From Verrucomicrobiota bacterium (GTDB lineage Bacteria; Verrucomicrobiota; Verrucomicrobiia; Verrucomicrobiales; Akkermansiaceae), in contig JAFLEH010000006.1 of assembly GCA_017301995.1 (NCBI GenBank), positions 124,001 to 188,000 on the forward strand: 64,000 bases of DNA, written 5' to 3'. This document shows, in pieces, positions 1-7,037 of this stretch. Each line of letters starts with the position of its first letter. Position 1 is the first letter of the stretch. The position numbers and the translations under genes are program-made. The notes beneath the pieces are model-generated. The model was not told where the DNA came from. It ran no database searches and was given only the letters and a program-made list of their open reading frames with translations.

Positions 1-2703
1 ATCGCCGGCGTGGGCAACAACGCCACCGGCGTGACCGGCGTTTGCTGGAATGCCAAGATCATGGCGATGAAGGTGGGCGACGCCGCCGGATCGATGGACT
101 CCGCCGCAGCCGTCAGCGCCATGCGCTACGCCTCCGACAACGGTGCCAAAGCGATGAACTGCTCCTGGGGCGGCGGCGGCGGCAGCCCGGGCGACAGCAT
201 GGATGTGGAAATCGGCTACGCCCGCGATCACGGCGTCATCGTCTGCTGCGCGGCCGGCAATGGCGGCTTTGACGGAACCGGCGACAACAACGACGCCACT
301 CCCGAGTATCCGGCCAATTACCCCAAGGACAACATCATCAGCGTCGCCGCCAGCGATCGCAACGACAACCTCACCAGTTTCTCGAACTACGGTGCCACCA
401 CCGTCCATCTGGCCGCCCCCGGCAAGGAAATCCGCAGCACCATTCCCAACAACCAATACACCTCGCACGACGGCACCTCGATGGCCACTCCCCATGTGGT
501 CGGCGCAGTCGCGCTGGTGTGGGCCGCCGATCCCACCCTCACCTACTCCCAGGTCCGCACCCGCCTGCTGAGCAAGGCGGATCAAAAGCCCGCCTACTCC
601 GGCAAGGTCTCCAGCGGCGGCCGCCTCAATGTTTTCAAGGCCATCGAGGATCTGGCCGGCCCGCTGCTCACCCTCAGCCGCAAGAACGCCGTCACAACCG
701 GCGGCAACGGTGATGCCTATCCGAACCCCGGCGAATCGGTCCGTCTCGACCTCACCTTGCTAAACTCCGGCAGCGAGGCCGCCAACGGCTGCACCATCGC
801 CGCCAGCCTGTCCGCCGGCGCACCCGCCACGCTCAACCAAAGCTCGCTGTCCGTCGGTGATCTCGCCGCCCACGCCTCGTCCGTCCAGGACAACGCGTTC
901 GTCCTGACGCTGGGCACACCCGCCACCCTGCCGGCCACCTTCACCGTCACCTTCACGCTGGCCACCCCGTCCAAACCGGGCACCACCTGGACCGAAACCG
1001 CCCAGGTCACGATCTACGAATCCGCCACCCTCGGCGGCCTGGTCACCCGCGCCGGCACCGGCGCTCCGCTGGCCGGAGCCACCGTCGCCGTCCGCGGCGC
1101 GGCCACCCTCGATCTGACCACCGGAGCCGACGGCCGCTACACCGCTCCCGCCGTGGCCGGCGCCTATCAGATCACCGCCCGCGCCACCGGCCTGGTGGAC
1201 TCGGAGACCGCCTCCGTCAACCTCGGCGCCTCCAGCGGCGATGTGAACTTCGCACTGGGCACCGCCTCGCTGGCGCTGGCTCCGACGACCATCAATGTCA
1301 CCGTGCCGCCCAACCAGACCCGGAATCTGACCGCCACCACCGCCCACACCGGCGACACCCCCCGCGCCATTTCCTTCCAAACCGCCATCACCGGCACCGG
1401 CCTGGCGGTGGACAAGCTCTACGGCGTCGATCTGGAAGCCGCCTTCCAGGGCGGAGCGGTCAAGGTTTGCGAAATCAATCCGAACACCGGTGCAAAGACC
1501 AGCACCCATGAATATACCGGCTTCGGGCAAGAGGAATTCATCATGGGCGCGGCCTGCTGCCAGGACAAGATCTGGTTCCTCAGCGTCGAGTGGGGGCCCT
1601 CGGGCAATGCCATGAAACTCCGCTCCCTTGATCCCGCCACCTGGACGCTCGGGTCCGCCGTGACCCTCACCCCATCCGGAGATGTGCAGTTCTACGGCCT
1701 GTCCGCCACGGAAAACAAGCTGCTGATGTCCGGCCGCGACAACGCCAACTTCGGGTTCAACCTCTATCAATACACGCCCGGCACCGGCGTCTTCGGCACG
1801 GTGGGCGCCTTGCCACAAACCGCCAAGGGCGCGATCGCCTACAGCCCGTCCCGCGCCTCCATCTTCGTGGTCGGCTTTTCCGAAACGGGTCCCGGCGAGG
1901 TGGTCAAGGAACTCAACTATCCCGCCCTTACTTCCATCCGCGAATGGAGCCTGAGCGACGGCAACATCCAAGGCCTCGCCTATGACGAGCACCAATCCAC
2001 CCTGTTTGTCGCCGCCGCCCCGTTCTCCGGCGGCGCTCCCAGCCTCACCAAGCGCAATCCCGCCACCGGCGCCACCATCAGCGGCTTCACCGCCACTTCC
2101 GGCATCTCCCTCGTCGCGGTGGACTCCGCCGCCGGAGCCGGCTGGCTCACCACCACGCTCGCATCCTCCGATGTCGCCACCGCCGCCACCCGCAGCATCC
2201 CGCTGGTGGTCAACACCGCCGGCATGACCCTGGGCCAGACCTTCACCGCCCAACTCAACCTCAGTTCGCCGCTGGCCGCCGCACCCACGCCAGTCACCGT
2301 CAACCTAACCGTCGGCACCCTCGATCCCGGCGTTTGGGAAGGCTGGTTCGAGACCCGCTACGGCCGCGCCCCGCTGGCCGCCGACCGCCTCGCCGACCCG
2401 GACCGCGACGGCATCGCCACCTTTATCGAATTCGCCACCGGCGGTGATCCGGATGATCCGTCACCCCATGCCGGACGCCCCGTCGCCAGAATGACCGCCG
2501 ACGGCAGAGCCTGCGAGTTCACCTTTTTGCGGCGCAAGGGACTGCCTGCCGGAGCCCTGGCCGCCGAAACATCGACTGATCTCGCCCACTGGAACGAAAC
2601 GGCCGGCACGGTGGCCACGCATGACGCCACGTTTGATCTTGTCACCATCACCCTGCCGCTGTCCTCGGCACCGAGAGCCTTCGTCCGCCTCGCCGCCCCG
2701 TGA
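1..2703 (+). CDS. Secreted subtilisin-like serine protease (S8), 5' end missing
   Basis: The reading frame is open from the first base, so the N-terminus (signal peptide, catalytic Asp and His) lies outside the window. The remaining parts of a subtilase are clear: the strand just after the HGT box (IAGVGNNATGVTGV), the oxyanion Asn in CCAAGNGG (codon 259-261) and the catalytic Ser in DGTSMATPHVVG (codon 478-480). After the protease come a CARDB-like region, a carboxypeptidase-regulatory-like beta domain (around base 1020-1260) and a propeller-like stretch. The end is a Ca-loop motif (DPDRDGIATFIEF) plus a final domain finishing FVRLAAP. That C-terminal layout recurs in the RCC1 and PATR proteins of this window and may be a sorting or anchoring module (inference). 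It is probably an extracellular protease; the substrate is unknown. No partner gene follows, only a mobile-element remnant. Confidence 0.92.
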   Translation: MAGVGNNATGVTGVCWNAKIMAMKVGDAAGSMDSAAAVSAMRYASDNGAKAMNCSWGGGGGSPGDSMDVEIGYARDHGVIVCCAAGNGGFDGTGDNNDATPEYPANYPKDNIISVAASDRNDNLTSFSNYGATTVHLAAPGKEIRSTIPNNQYTSHDGTSMATPHVVGAVALVWAADPTLTYSQVRTRLLSKADQKPAYSGKVSSGGRLNVFKAIEDLAGPLLTLSRKNAVTTGGNGDAYPNPGESVRLDLTLLNSGSEAANGCTIAASLSAGAPATLNQSSLSVGDLAAHASSVQDNAFVLTLGTPATLPATFTVTFTLATPSKPGTTWTETAQVTIYESATLGGLVTRAGTGAPLAGATVAVRGAATLDLTTGADGRYTAPAVAGAYQITARATGLVDSETASVNLGASSGDVNFALGTASLALAPTTINVTVPPNQTRNLTATTAHTGDTPRAISFQTAITGTGLAVDKLYGVDLEAAFQGGAVKVCEINPNTGAKTSTHEYTGFGQEEFIMGAACCQDKIWFLSVEWGPSGNAMKLRSLDPATWTLGSAVTLTPSGDVQFYGLSATENKLLMSGRDNANFGFNLYQYTPGTGVFGTVGALPQTAKGAIAYSPSRASIFVVGFSETGPGEVVKELNYPALTSIREWSLSDGNIQGLAYDEHQSTLFVAAAPFSGGAPSLTKRNPATGATISGFTATSGISLVAVDSAAGAGWLTTTLASSDVATAATRSIPLVVNTAGMTLGQTFTAQLNLSSPLAAAPTPVTVNLTVGTLDPGVWEGWFETRYGRAPLAADRLADPDRDGIATFIEFATGGDPDDPSPHAGRPVARMTADGRACEFTFLRRKGLPAGALAAETSTDLAHWNETAGTVATHDATFDLVTITLPLSSAPRAFVRLAAP

Positions 2704-2805
2704 TTCCCGTTTCGGTTTTCCCCGGAGAAGGCTGGGACAAATCCGATCAAACGGAAACCATTTTACGGACCGTGGTGATCGCCGGGCTTCCTTCCCGCGG
2801 CACCA

Positions 2806-3135
2806 GCCAGGAAATTCCGTGCGGGCCTGGCCGCGCTCAAGGACTGCTTGAAAAAGGCAAGGAGCACCCCGCTCCCCGAGCTTATCGCCACCCTCAAGCG
2901 CAAGCTGAGGGGCTACTGGAACTACTACGGGGTCAGGGGAAACTCGATGAGGCTCGGGAAATACCAGTATGAGGTGCATCGGCTGCCCTACAAGTGGCTG
3001 AACCGCCGAAGCCAACGCCGATCGATGAAATGGAGAACCTATTGCGACCGCTGGAAAACGTGGGACATGCCCACGGCCCGCGTGGTCGAGATTTGGCCGA
3101 ATCCGTTATTGCACCAGCCGTCAAAACCTGCATGA
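2806..3135 (+). pseudogene. Group II intron reverse transcriptase/maturase, C-terminal fragment
   Basis: The frame opens after a stop at 2776-2778 and gives a protein typical of the maturase (X) domain of bacterial group II intron reverse transcriptases: FRAGLAALKDCLKKARS, then LKRKLRGYWNYYGVRGNS, YKWLNRRSQRRS and the end DMPTARVVEIWPNPL. All seven reverse-transcriptase blocks, including YADD, and the RNA 5' domains are absent. Family members are about 400-450 residues; only about 110 remain. The best ATG/TTG-like start (TTG at 2848) is internal to the homology, so this is a truncated relic and not a small gene. It is followed by the matching intron RNA 3' domains and then by the cassette array. 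Confidence 0.85.
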
Positions 3136-3188
3136 TTGCCTCCGAAAAGAGTCAATCCGGTCCGCCGCACTCTGCCTGCGCGTCCTCC

Positions 3189-3266
3189 GAGAAGCCCGGT
3201 GCGGTAGTTCCGCACGCCGGGATTTGCGAGGGGGGCGCCGAGCAATCGGCGTCCCTACCTCAATCG
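3189..3266 (+). ncRNA. Group II intron RNA domains V and VI (remnant, class C-like)
   Basis: Just downstream of the maturase fragment is a domain-V-like hairpin. It has an AGC triad (3193-3195), stem CCCGGTGCGG, a short loop, then CCGCACGCCGGG containing the conserved AC bulge. A second stem follows (GGGCGCC pairing with GGCGTCC) and ends CCTACCTCAAT, which resembles domain VI and the 3' boundary of bacterial class C introns. The intron therefore probably ends near 3266. With no 5' half it cannot splice. Class C introns are known to home to terminator-like hairpins and, in one subgroup, to attC sites. That fits its place next to the array. Confidence 0.7.
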
Positions 3267-3307
3267 GAAAAGACAGACCCGATCCAACCCAAGCACCAAC
3301 TCCTTTC

Positions 3308-3601
3308 ATGCCTACGTTCTATATCGCCACTTCACTCGCAATTCTTCTGCTCCTGACGGGCGCCATCGTGGTATTAGTCTGTCGACCGAAGGCTCCCGGA
3401 GACCTGCTACTTATCGCATTCCTTTTCTCCCTGATCTTAAACGGAGTCTGGATGCTGGCTGCGCCCGTGTTGGATGGTTTGTTTGGCGATGGATCATACC
3501 GAGCAACAGCCGACTTGGTCTCCCGCCTCGTTGCAGTAGCCGGATATGCCTGCCTGCTTTTGTTCGCGGTCCGAAGAAAAGTGTGGGAAGCAGCGAAATG
3601 A
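3308..3601 (+). CDS. Small predicted membrane protein, first cassette of the array
   Basis: 97 residues from ATG at 3308. Two to three hydrophobic segments are visible (about residues 5-28, 34-55 and 70-88), starting MPTFYIATSLAILLLL, with a basic C-terminus (RRKVWEAAK), so it is probably an inner-membrane protein. I do not recognise a family. It lies about 40 bases after the group II intron 3' end and about 110 bases before the first attC, so it reads as the cargo gene of a cassette whose own left boundary was replaced by the intron. No clear Shine-Dalgarno sequence precedes the ATG. Base composition is visibly less GC-rich than the flanking chromosomal genes. Confidence 0.65.
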   Translation: MPTFYIATSLAILLLLTGAIVVLVCRPKAPGDLLLIAFLFSLILNGVWMLAAPVLDGLFGDGSYRATADLVSRLVAVAGYACLLLFAVRRKVWEAAK

Positions 3602-3713
3602 AAGACAGCGAACCAGGCGCAACTGACTGCCCCGATGACGCGCAGTGTTTACGGGAAGTCCATTGAGTTCAGACATCCCCAGCGGAGTGTCTGATCTCTA
3701 TCGTAACAGAATA

Positions 3714-3810
3714 GCCGAACAAGTCATGACGCACCAACCGGCCATAAGCTCTTCAATTGCATTTCTACATCCCTTCAACCGCGCCGGTGGGCGCACATCG
3801 AACGTTCGGT
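3714..3810 (+). other. attC recombination site 1
   Basis: R'' GCCGAAC (3714-3720) pairs with R' GTTCGGT (3804-3810). L'' CGCACCAACCGGC pairs with L' GCCGGTGGGCG with small mismatches. The spacer (GGCCATAAGC...CATCCC) is almost identical to that of the site at 8502 and similar to that at 4789, which shows common descent of these sites. Confidence 0.85.
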
Positions 3811-4259
3811 CCGGATATTGAGATCGGTATTGGTGGGTGTGGTGTGGTTGGATTGGCGGCTGGGAGAGCGATGAACTGGCTCCCGTCGCGCCGAGCTCTT
3901 GCCGCGAGAGCGGATGACTTGTTCCCGGCCTGCGTGGCTACCATTGGCGAGAGCGGGTGATTTGATCCTGTTGGCTTGTGGCCGTTATCCGCGAGATGGA
4001 TGTGCGGCGCTGGGAATTTTGAACCACGGATTACACGGATTGACACGGATAAGAAGAGGGTTGGTGCGAAGCGCCATCCGTGTATATCCGTGTGATCCGT
4101 GGTTAAGATTCTTTGGACTTCGTCGGGGTCGCAGTGCGGCCGGTTCGCGAGACCATGCGATATTTTCCGGTGTTTTGGAAGATTCCGCTTGTGCCTCCGG
4201 GCCGTATTGGTAGAGTCCGGTCGTTCGGCACCGGTGGCGATCCGCCGCGTCATCCCAGG
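3811..4259 (+). repeat. Non-coding cassette carrying a dispersed repeat, copy 1
   Basis: No convincing gene lies between attC 1 and attC 2. From about 3945 onward the DNA matches 9139-9470 (copy 2) over more than 300 bases with scattered differences, beginning at AGCGGGTGATTTGATCCTG. In its centre is a long inverted repeat (arms about 4023-4050 and 4076-4104) built from CCACGGAT/CACGGAT units and their complement ATCCGTG. This repeat type is found scattered in many environmental bacterial genomes. Reading frames across it are simple shadows of the repeat. It may act as a structural or regulatory element carried as a cassette (inference). Confidence 0.7.
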
Positions 4260-4355
4260 ACCGAACAAGCCGTGGGTGGCAAGCCGGTAACACGATTCAT
4301 TCGCTTTTCCATCCACACACTCAGCCGCCCGGCTGCCACCACTCTGACGTTGGCT
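4260..4355 (+). other. attC recombination site 2
   Basis: R'' ACCGAAC (4260-4266) and R' GTTGGCT (4349-4355). L'' GTGGGTGGCAAGCCGG pairs almost perfectly with L' CCGGCTGCCACCAC, leaving an extrahelical base as expected for attC. The AAC is followed by AAGCC like the others. Confidence 0.85.
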
Positions 4356-4358
4356 AAG

Positions 4359-4751
4359 ATGAAAACCCAATTCCAAGCAAGTATAGGTGCGATGGCATTA
4401 TTGTTCCTTCTGCTGGAGCCTGCTCCCGCAAGAGGAGGGAAGGAAGCTCCGAAGCAGAAGGTTGAGAATCAGAAACAGGAACCACCAGTGCTTGGCATGG
4501 ATATTCACGCAGCGAAAGGGGGAATGGAAGTAGAGTTCAACAACCACACTGCTGGTGAGGTGCGCGTTAAGGTCGGCAAGAAGCTAATCAGGTTGAAGCC
4601 CGGAGAAACCGCAAAGATGCCAATCCAGAAGCAGGAGGAGATGAATATTTACGAGAAAGTTCGAGAGGCGGCGGGGGATATGTGGCAACCTCGGGTAACC
4701 ACTTTAATATTCCCTCGGCCTGCGAAAGCTCAATTTCTCGGTCCCAGGTAA
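4359..4751 (+). CDS. Small exported protein of unknown function (cassette gene)
   Basis: 130 residues. ATG at 4359 is only three bases after the R' box of attC 2, so there is no room for an ordinary ribosome-binding site outside the attC hairpin. The N-terminus (MKTQFQASIGAMALLFLLLEPAPARG) looks like a signal peptide with cleavage near PARG. The mature part begins with a Lys/Gln/Glu-rich linker, then a beta-rich section (MEVEFNNHTAGEVRVKVG, RLKPGETAKMPIQK) reminiscent of small secreted Ig-like or pilus-chaperone-like folds, but I can assign no family. It is one gene in its own cassette, ended by the attC at 4789. Confidence 0.7.
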   Translation: MKTQFQASIGAMALLFLLLEPAPARGGKEAPKQKVENQKQEPPVLGMDIHAAKGGMEVEFNNHTAGEVRVKVGKKLIRLKPGETAKMPIQKQEEMNIYEKVREAAGDMWQPRVTTLIFPRPAKAQFLGPR

Positions 4752-4788
4752 TTGAGGACGTATGCGACCCCTCGGATTTCAATCAGGT

Positions 4789-4883
4789 AGCCAACAAGCC
4801 GTGACTCCTAACGGGCCATAAGCACATCAATTTCATTTTGCCATCCCCTCAATCGCTCCCGTAGGAGCACTCAAACGTTCTGT
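4789..4883 (+). other. attC recombination site 3
   Basis: R'' AGCCAAC (4789-4795) followed by AAGCC; R' GTTCTGT (4877-4883). L'' ACTCCTAACGGG pairs with L' CCCGTAGGAGCAC. The outer R pair is weaker than in other sites, but the spacer is homologous to attC 1 and the site at 8502. Confidence 0.78.
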
Positions 4884-4885
4884 CC

Positions 4886-5344
4886 ATGAGACAACTCGCA
4901 CTAACATTCCTTGGATTCACTGGGGCGTTTGTGCCCCTCCTCGCTCTCGACTTTCTAAAGGAATCCCTCAGCGATGGACTGGAAGGGGCGAGACTCCCCT
5001 TGCTATCAAGTTTAGTGCTGACCTTGGCTCCAATTGGACACATGCTTTGGATCACTCCGTTATTGGTGGCAGTCGGGGTTTACTCGAGAACAGGGAGCGA
5101 GAAATCAACAAGCGATGCCGTCTGGGCAGTTGTCGCTGCAATCCTTTTGTTTGGATGCGTCATGGGTACTTTGGGGCCAGCCTATTCACGATTGCTATTC
5201 TTAGATGGAACGAGTAACCCTCCTCCCTCCGCGTCCCTGTGGGCTGGCAATCTAATAATGGTTGGAGCTTCAATCGCCTTCGCTGCAAGCGGCCTCCTTC
5301 GACGCAGAACCGCGACGGAACAAGCCGTTCCTCCTGACGCCTGA
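4886..5344 (+). CDS. Predicted integral membrane protein of unknown function (cassette gene)
   Basis: 152 residues; ATG at 4886 is two bases after the R' box of attC 3. Four hydrophobic segments are visible: LALTFLGFTGAFVPLLAL near the start, LVLTLAPIGHMLWITPLLVAVGVY, AVWAVVAAILLFGCVMGTLG, and LIMVGASIAFAASGLL near the end. It is therefore probably a four-helix inner-membrane protein. No family is recognised. The last codons (RTATEQAVPPDA) are encoded by the beginning of a broken attC, so the C-terminal tail is attC-derived. The partial attC at 5315 has lost its right half, so this cassette is probably no longer excisable from that side. Confidence 0.72.
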   Translation: MRQLALTFLGFTGAFVPLLALDFLKESLSDGLEGARLPLLSSLVLTLAPIGHMLWITPLLVAVGVYSRTGSEKSTSDAVWAVVAAILLFGCVMGTLGPAYSRLLFLDGTSNPPPSASLWAGNLIMVGASIAFAASGLLRRRTATEQAVPPDA

Positions 5345-5345
5345 C
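5315..5345 (+). other. Broken attC site (left half only)
   Basis: R'' ACGGAAC (5315-5321) followed by AAGCCG and an L''-like CTCCTGACGCC, but no complementary L' and R' follow within about 130 bases. The DNA changes character at about 5346, which suggests that an insertion or deletion removed the right half. Confidence 0.6.
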
Positions 5346-5610
5346 CCGCCACCCGTTCCAGCCGCCCCTCAAGGAGCGTGGGGCGTCCCACCCACCTCTT
5401 CCTCCACGGCCGGAAAAGTTCGCCGACAAGCCGCCGAGGCCGCGAAGAGGATCGGAGATTGTGGATTGCGGAAGAAAAACCGCCCCTGACGCCAAAACGC
5501 CCCGGAAATGGTGAAATTCGCCGAAAACCGGCCGGTTTTGGTGAATTCCGGGGTAGGGGAAGGGGTCCCCCGAGGTAGGGGAAGGGGTCACCCGACGTGG
5601 AGGAAGGGAC

Positions 5611-5793
5611 GTGCGCGACTACACCGAGACCGGCCCGCCCGCCGATTGGCACCAGGCCAAGGTGGCCGCCCGCAGTTCCGCCACCCTCACCGGGCTGGTG
5701 TCCGGAAAGAAATACGCCTTCCGCATCCGAGCCCTGGGCCCCAACGACCTCGTAAGTCCGTGGAGCGACGAAGCGGTGTGCATGGCGCCGTGA
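5611..5793 (+). pseudogene. Fibronectin type III domain fragment (C-terminal end of a lost gene)
   Basis: About 60 codons without a plausible start encode YTETGPPADWHQAKV and TLTGLVSGKKYAFRIRAL, then SPWSDEAVCMAP and a stop. This is the second half of an FnIII domain (the conserved TGL.PGKKY..R.RA and GPWSD pattern), which commonly ends Verrucomicrobial proteins. The rest of the gene is missing, so I call it a remnant brought in with the insert. Confidence 0.6.
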
Positions 5794-5800
5794 GATGGGA

Positions 5801-5877
5801 GAGGCAAGAGACCAGAGACCAGAGGCAAGAGACCAGAGACCAGAGGCCAGAGACCAGAGGCCAGAGGCCAGAGGCCG
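5801..5877 (+). repeat. Heptanucleotide tandem repeat, 11 copies
   Basis: Eleven contiguous units of GAGACCA / GAGGCAA / GAGGCCA without any interruption. The strand is purine-rich. It is not in a gene. Its length is likely to vary between strains through slippage. Confidence 0.9.
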
Positions 5878-5892
5878 GAATCAAGACGGGAG

Positions 5893-5926
5893 AGGCCCCG
5901 TCCGCCGGGGTTGGCGGGCGGGGCCT
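5893..5926. terminator. Strong GC-rich hairpin, possible terminator
   Basis: Arms AGGCCCCGTCCGCC and GGCGGGCGGGGCCT are complementary around a six-base loop. Only a weak T-rich tail follows (CATTGTT), so termination is plausible but not certain. It could serve the lost FnIII gene upstream. Confidence 0.5.
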
Positions 5927-6037
5927 CATTGTTCCGCCCGATGACCGGCGACCCGTATATCCGCTAGGCCGACTCACCCGGAAAACCACCCGCCGCCCCC
6001 GCCTGATATACGCACGCCGGGGGAGAAAAACCTTGCA

Positions 6038-6128
6038 ATATCAGCGGAATCCGCCCACCTTCCCTCCCAAGCACCCGTCCGGATATCACTTCCCGACATG
6101 CTACGAATAAACACTGTTCTGCTGATAT
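6038..6128. promoter_or_regulatory. Inverted repeat before the next cassette gene; candidate attI-like or promoter region
   Basis: ATATCAGC (around 6038) and GCTGATAT (around 6121) form a perfect inverted pair. The right arm overlaps GTTCTGC (6116-6122) and the palindrome TGATATATCA just before the ATG at 6132. Other GATAT/TATATC words lie upstream. It could be an attI-type insertion point, a promoter for the second half of the array, or a simple leftover of the insert. The sequence alone does not decide. Confidence 0.3.
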
Positions 6129-6131
6129 ATC

Positions 6132-6551
6132 ATGCGCCACACCATTATTGACTATCCTCCCTTGCTGGAGAGATTCGGATACGTCTCGACGGCAATCTGT
6201 GCAGCAGCGATCGCCATTGGAATTGCATCACTGGTCAGCAGGCGAATGGTTCACTCCGGTGCTGCAGTGGTGATGATTCTAGCGACCGGGATCCTTGGAT
6301 TAGCAGAGTTTGCTAGACGATTGTATCAGGTATCGAATTGGTATAAAAACGGGGATGCTTTTAGCCCTTTCCAATTGATCGGCGATCTTGGAGAAGTGCA
6401 CTTTGCGCTGACAGGCATGATGGCAGGATGCGGGGTCGGACTTTTTCTAGCCGCACTTTCGGTTGTCTTCACAAGGGATGCTGCTTGGCCTGCACGGAAA
6501 AAACTTGCAGAACAAGTCGGTCGAGGCGACGGCGATAAGCCGCCAATTTGA
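6132..6551 (+). CDS. Predicted membrane protein of unknown function (cassette gene)
   Basis: 139 residues. ATG at 6132 is nine bases after a GTTCTGC box. Hydrophobic segments: VSTAICAAAIAIGIASLV (about 18-35), AAVVMILATGILGLAEFA (about 44-61) and FALTGMMAGCGVGLFLAALSVVF (about 91-113), so it is probably a three-helix inner-membrane protein. The last fifteen codons (EQVGRGDGDKPPI and neighbours) are encoded inside the left arm of the attC at 6507. The C-terminus is thus attC-derived, a known effect where cassette genes run into their attC. No family is recognised. Confidence 0.7.
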   Translation: MRHTIIDYPPLLERFGYVSTAICAAAIAIGIASLVSRRMVHSGAAVVMILATGILGLAEFARRLYQVSNWYKNGDAFSPFQLIGDLGEVHFALTGMMAGCGVGLFLAALSVVFTRDAAWPARKKLAEQVGRGDGDKPPI

Positions 6552-6593
6552 ATCGGAGTCTTGCGCGCCGCCGCCTCACCTTTAACGTTCGGC
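6507..6593 (+). other. attC recombination site 4 (overlaps the 3' end of the preceding gene)
   Basis: R'' GCAGAAC (6507-6513) followed by AAGTC; R' GTTCGGC (6587-6593). L'' GGTCGAGGCGACGGCG pairs with L' CGCCGCCGCCTCACC. It is the shortest complete site in the array at 87 bases. Confidence 0.82.
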
Positions 6594-6611
6594 TCATACA
6601 AATCCAGACTC

Positions 6612-6902
6612 ATGAACCAGTCCTCCCCACAAGCAAAGCCAGAGAAGATTGCGATTCGTGAGGGATATTACTTCCTGATCATCGTGCAGAGAGGCGTCGT
6701 AACCCATTATACCCCCGACTTTGGGTTGTCCCATGCGGATTTCGTGAAGCGCAGGGTGGGCACGCTACCCAATGGAGCCTGGGTTGGTTCCGCCACCAAG
6801 AACGATGGAATTCTATCGGCGGTAAATTCATTTACATTCTACGGGAATCAACTTCCCGGACCGGCGGAAACGCAAAAGGCAGTGCAAGAGAAGTTCTGCT
6901 GA
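6612..6902 (+). CDS. Small protein of unknown function (cassette gene)
   Basis: 96 residues from ATG at 6612, about 18 bases after R' of attC 4. It is soluble by appearance: no signal peptide and no membrane segment. The centre is beta-rich (EGYYFLIIVQRGVVTHYTP, then a Gly/Ser/Asn-containing half). It ends in Cys (QEKFC). I do not recognise a family. It lies alone in a 430-base cassette bounded by the R' boxes at 6587 and 7017. Confidence 0.65.
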   Translation: MNQSSPQAKPEKIAIREGYYFLIIVQRGVVTHYTPDFGLSHADFVKRRVGTLPNGAWVGSATKNDGILSAVNSFTFYGNQLPGPAETQKAVQEKFC

Positions 6903-6928
6903 ATGGCAGCCAAGAACCTAACCCCTAA

Positions 6929-7023
6929 GCCGAACAAGTCATGGATCTCAACCGCTCATTCGCCCCTCAACCACCCATCAATCTCACCTCGACCGTGCGG
7001 TGAGATCACATTAGGCGTTCGGC
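6929..7023 (+). other. attC recombination site 5
   Basis: R'' GCCGAAC (6929-6935) is the exact reverse complement of R' GTTCGGC (7017-7023). L'' GATCTCA pairs with L' TGAGATC. It is the clearest single example of attC architecture in the window. Confidence 0.9.
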
Positions 7024-7037
7024 AGAAACATACCACA

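Larger units (their letters stand above)
5346..6115. other. Non-cassette insert splitting the array; no intact gene
   Basis: This GC-rich 770-base stretch lies between two parts of the cassette array. It holds a fibronectin-III-like protein fragment (5611-5793), an 11-copy heptamer repeat (5801-5877), a strong hairpin (5893-5926) and an AT-richer stretch with several GATAT words before 6116. The part from 5346 to 5610 contains the repeated words GGTAGGGGAAGGGGTC (two tandem copies around 5562-5590) and nothing that I recognise as a gene. A GTTCTGC (6116-6122) at its right end looks like an attC R' box or an attI-type junction in front of the next cassette gene. Confidence 0.6.

Noticed and set aside
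760..2253. Long minus-strand open frame opposite the subtilase
   Set aside because: Low-complexity Gly/Ala/Arg composition typical of the antisense shadow of GC-rich genes. No start context and no family pattern.
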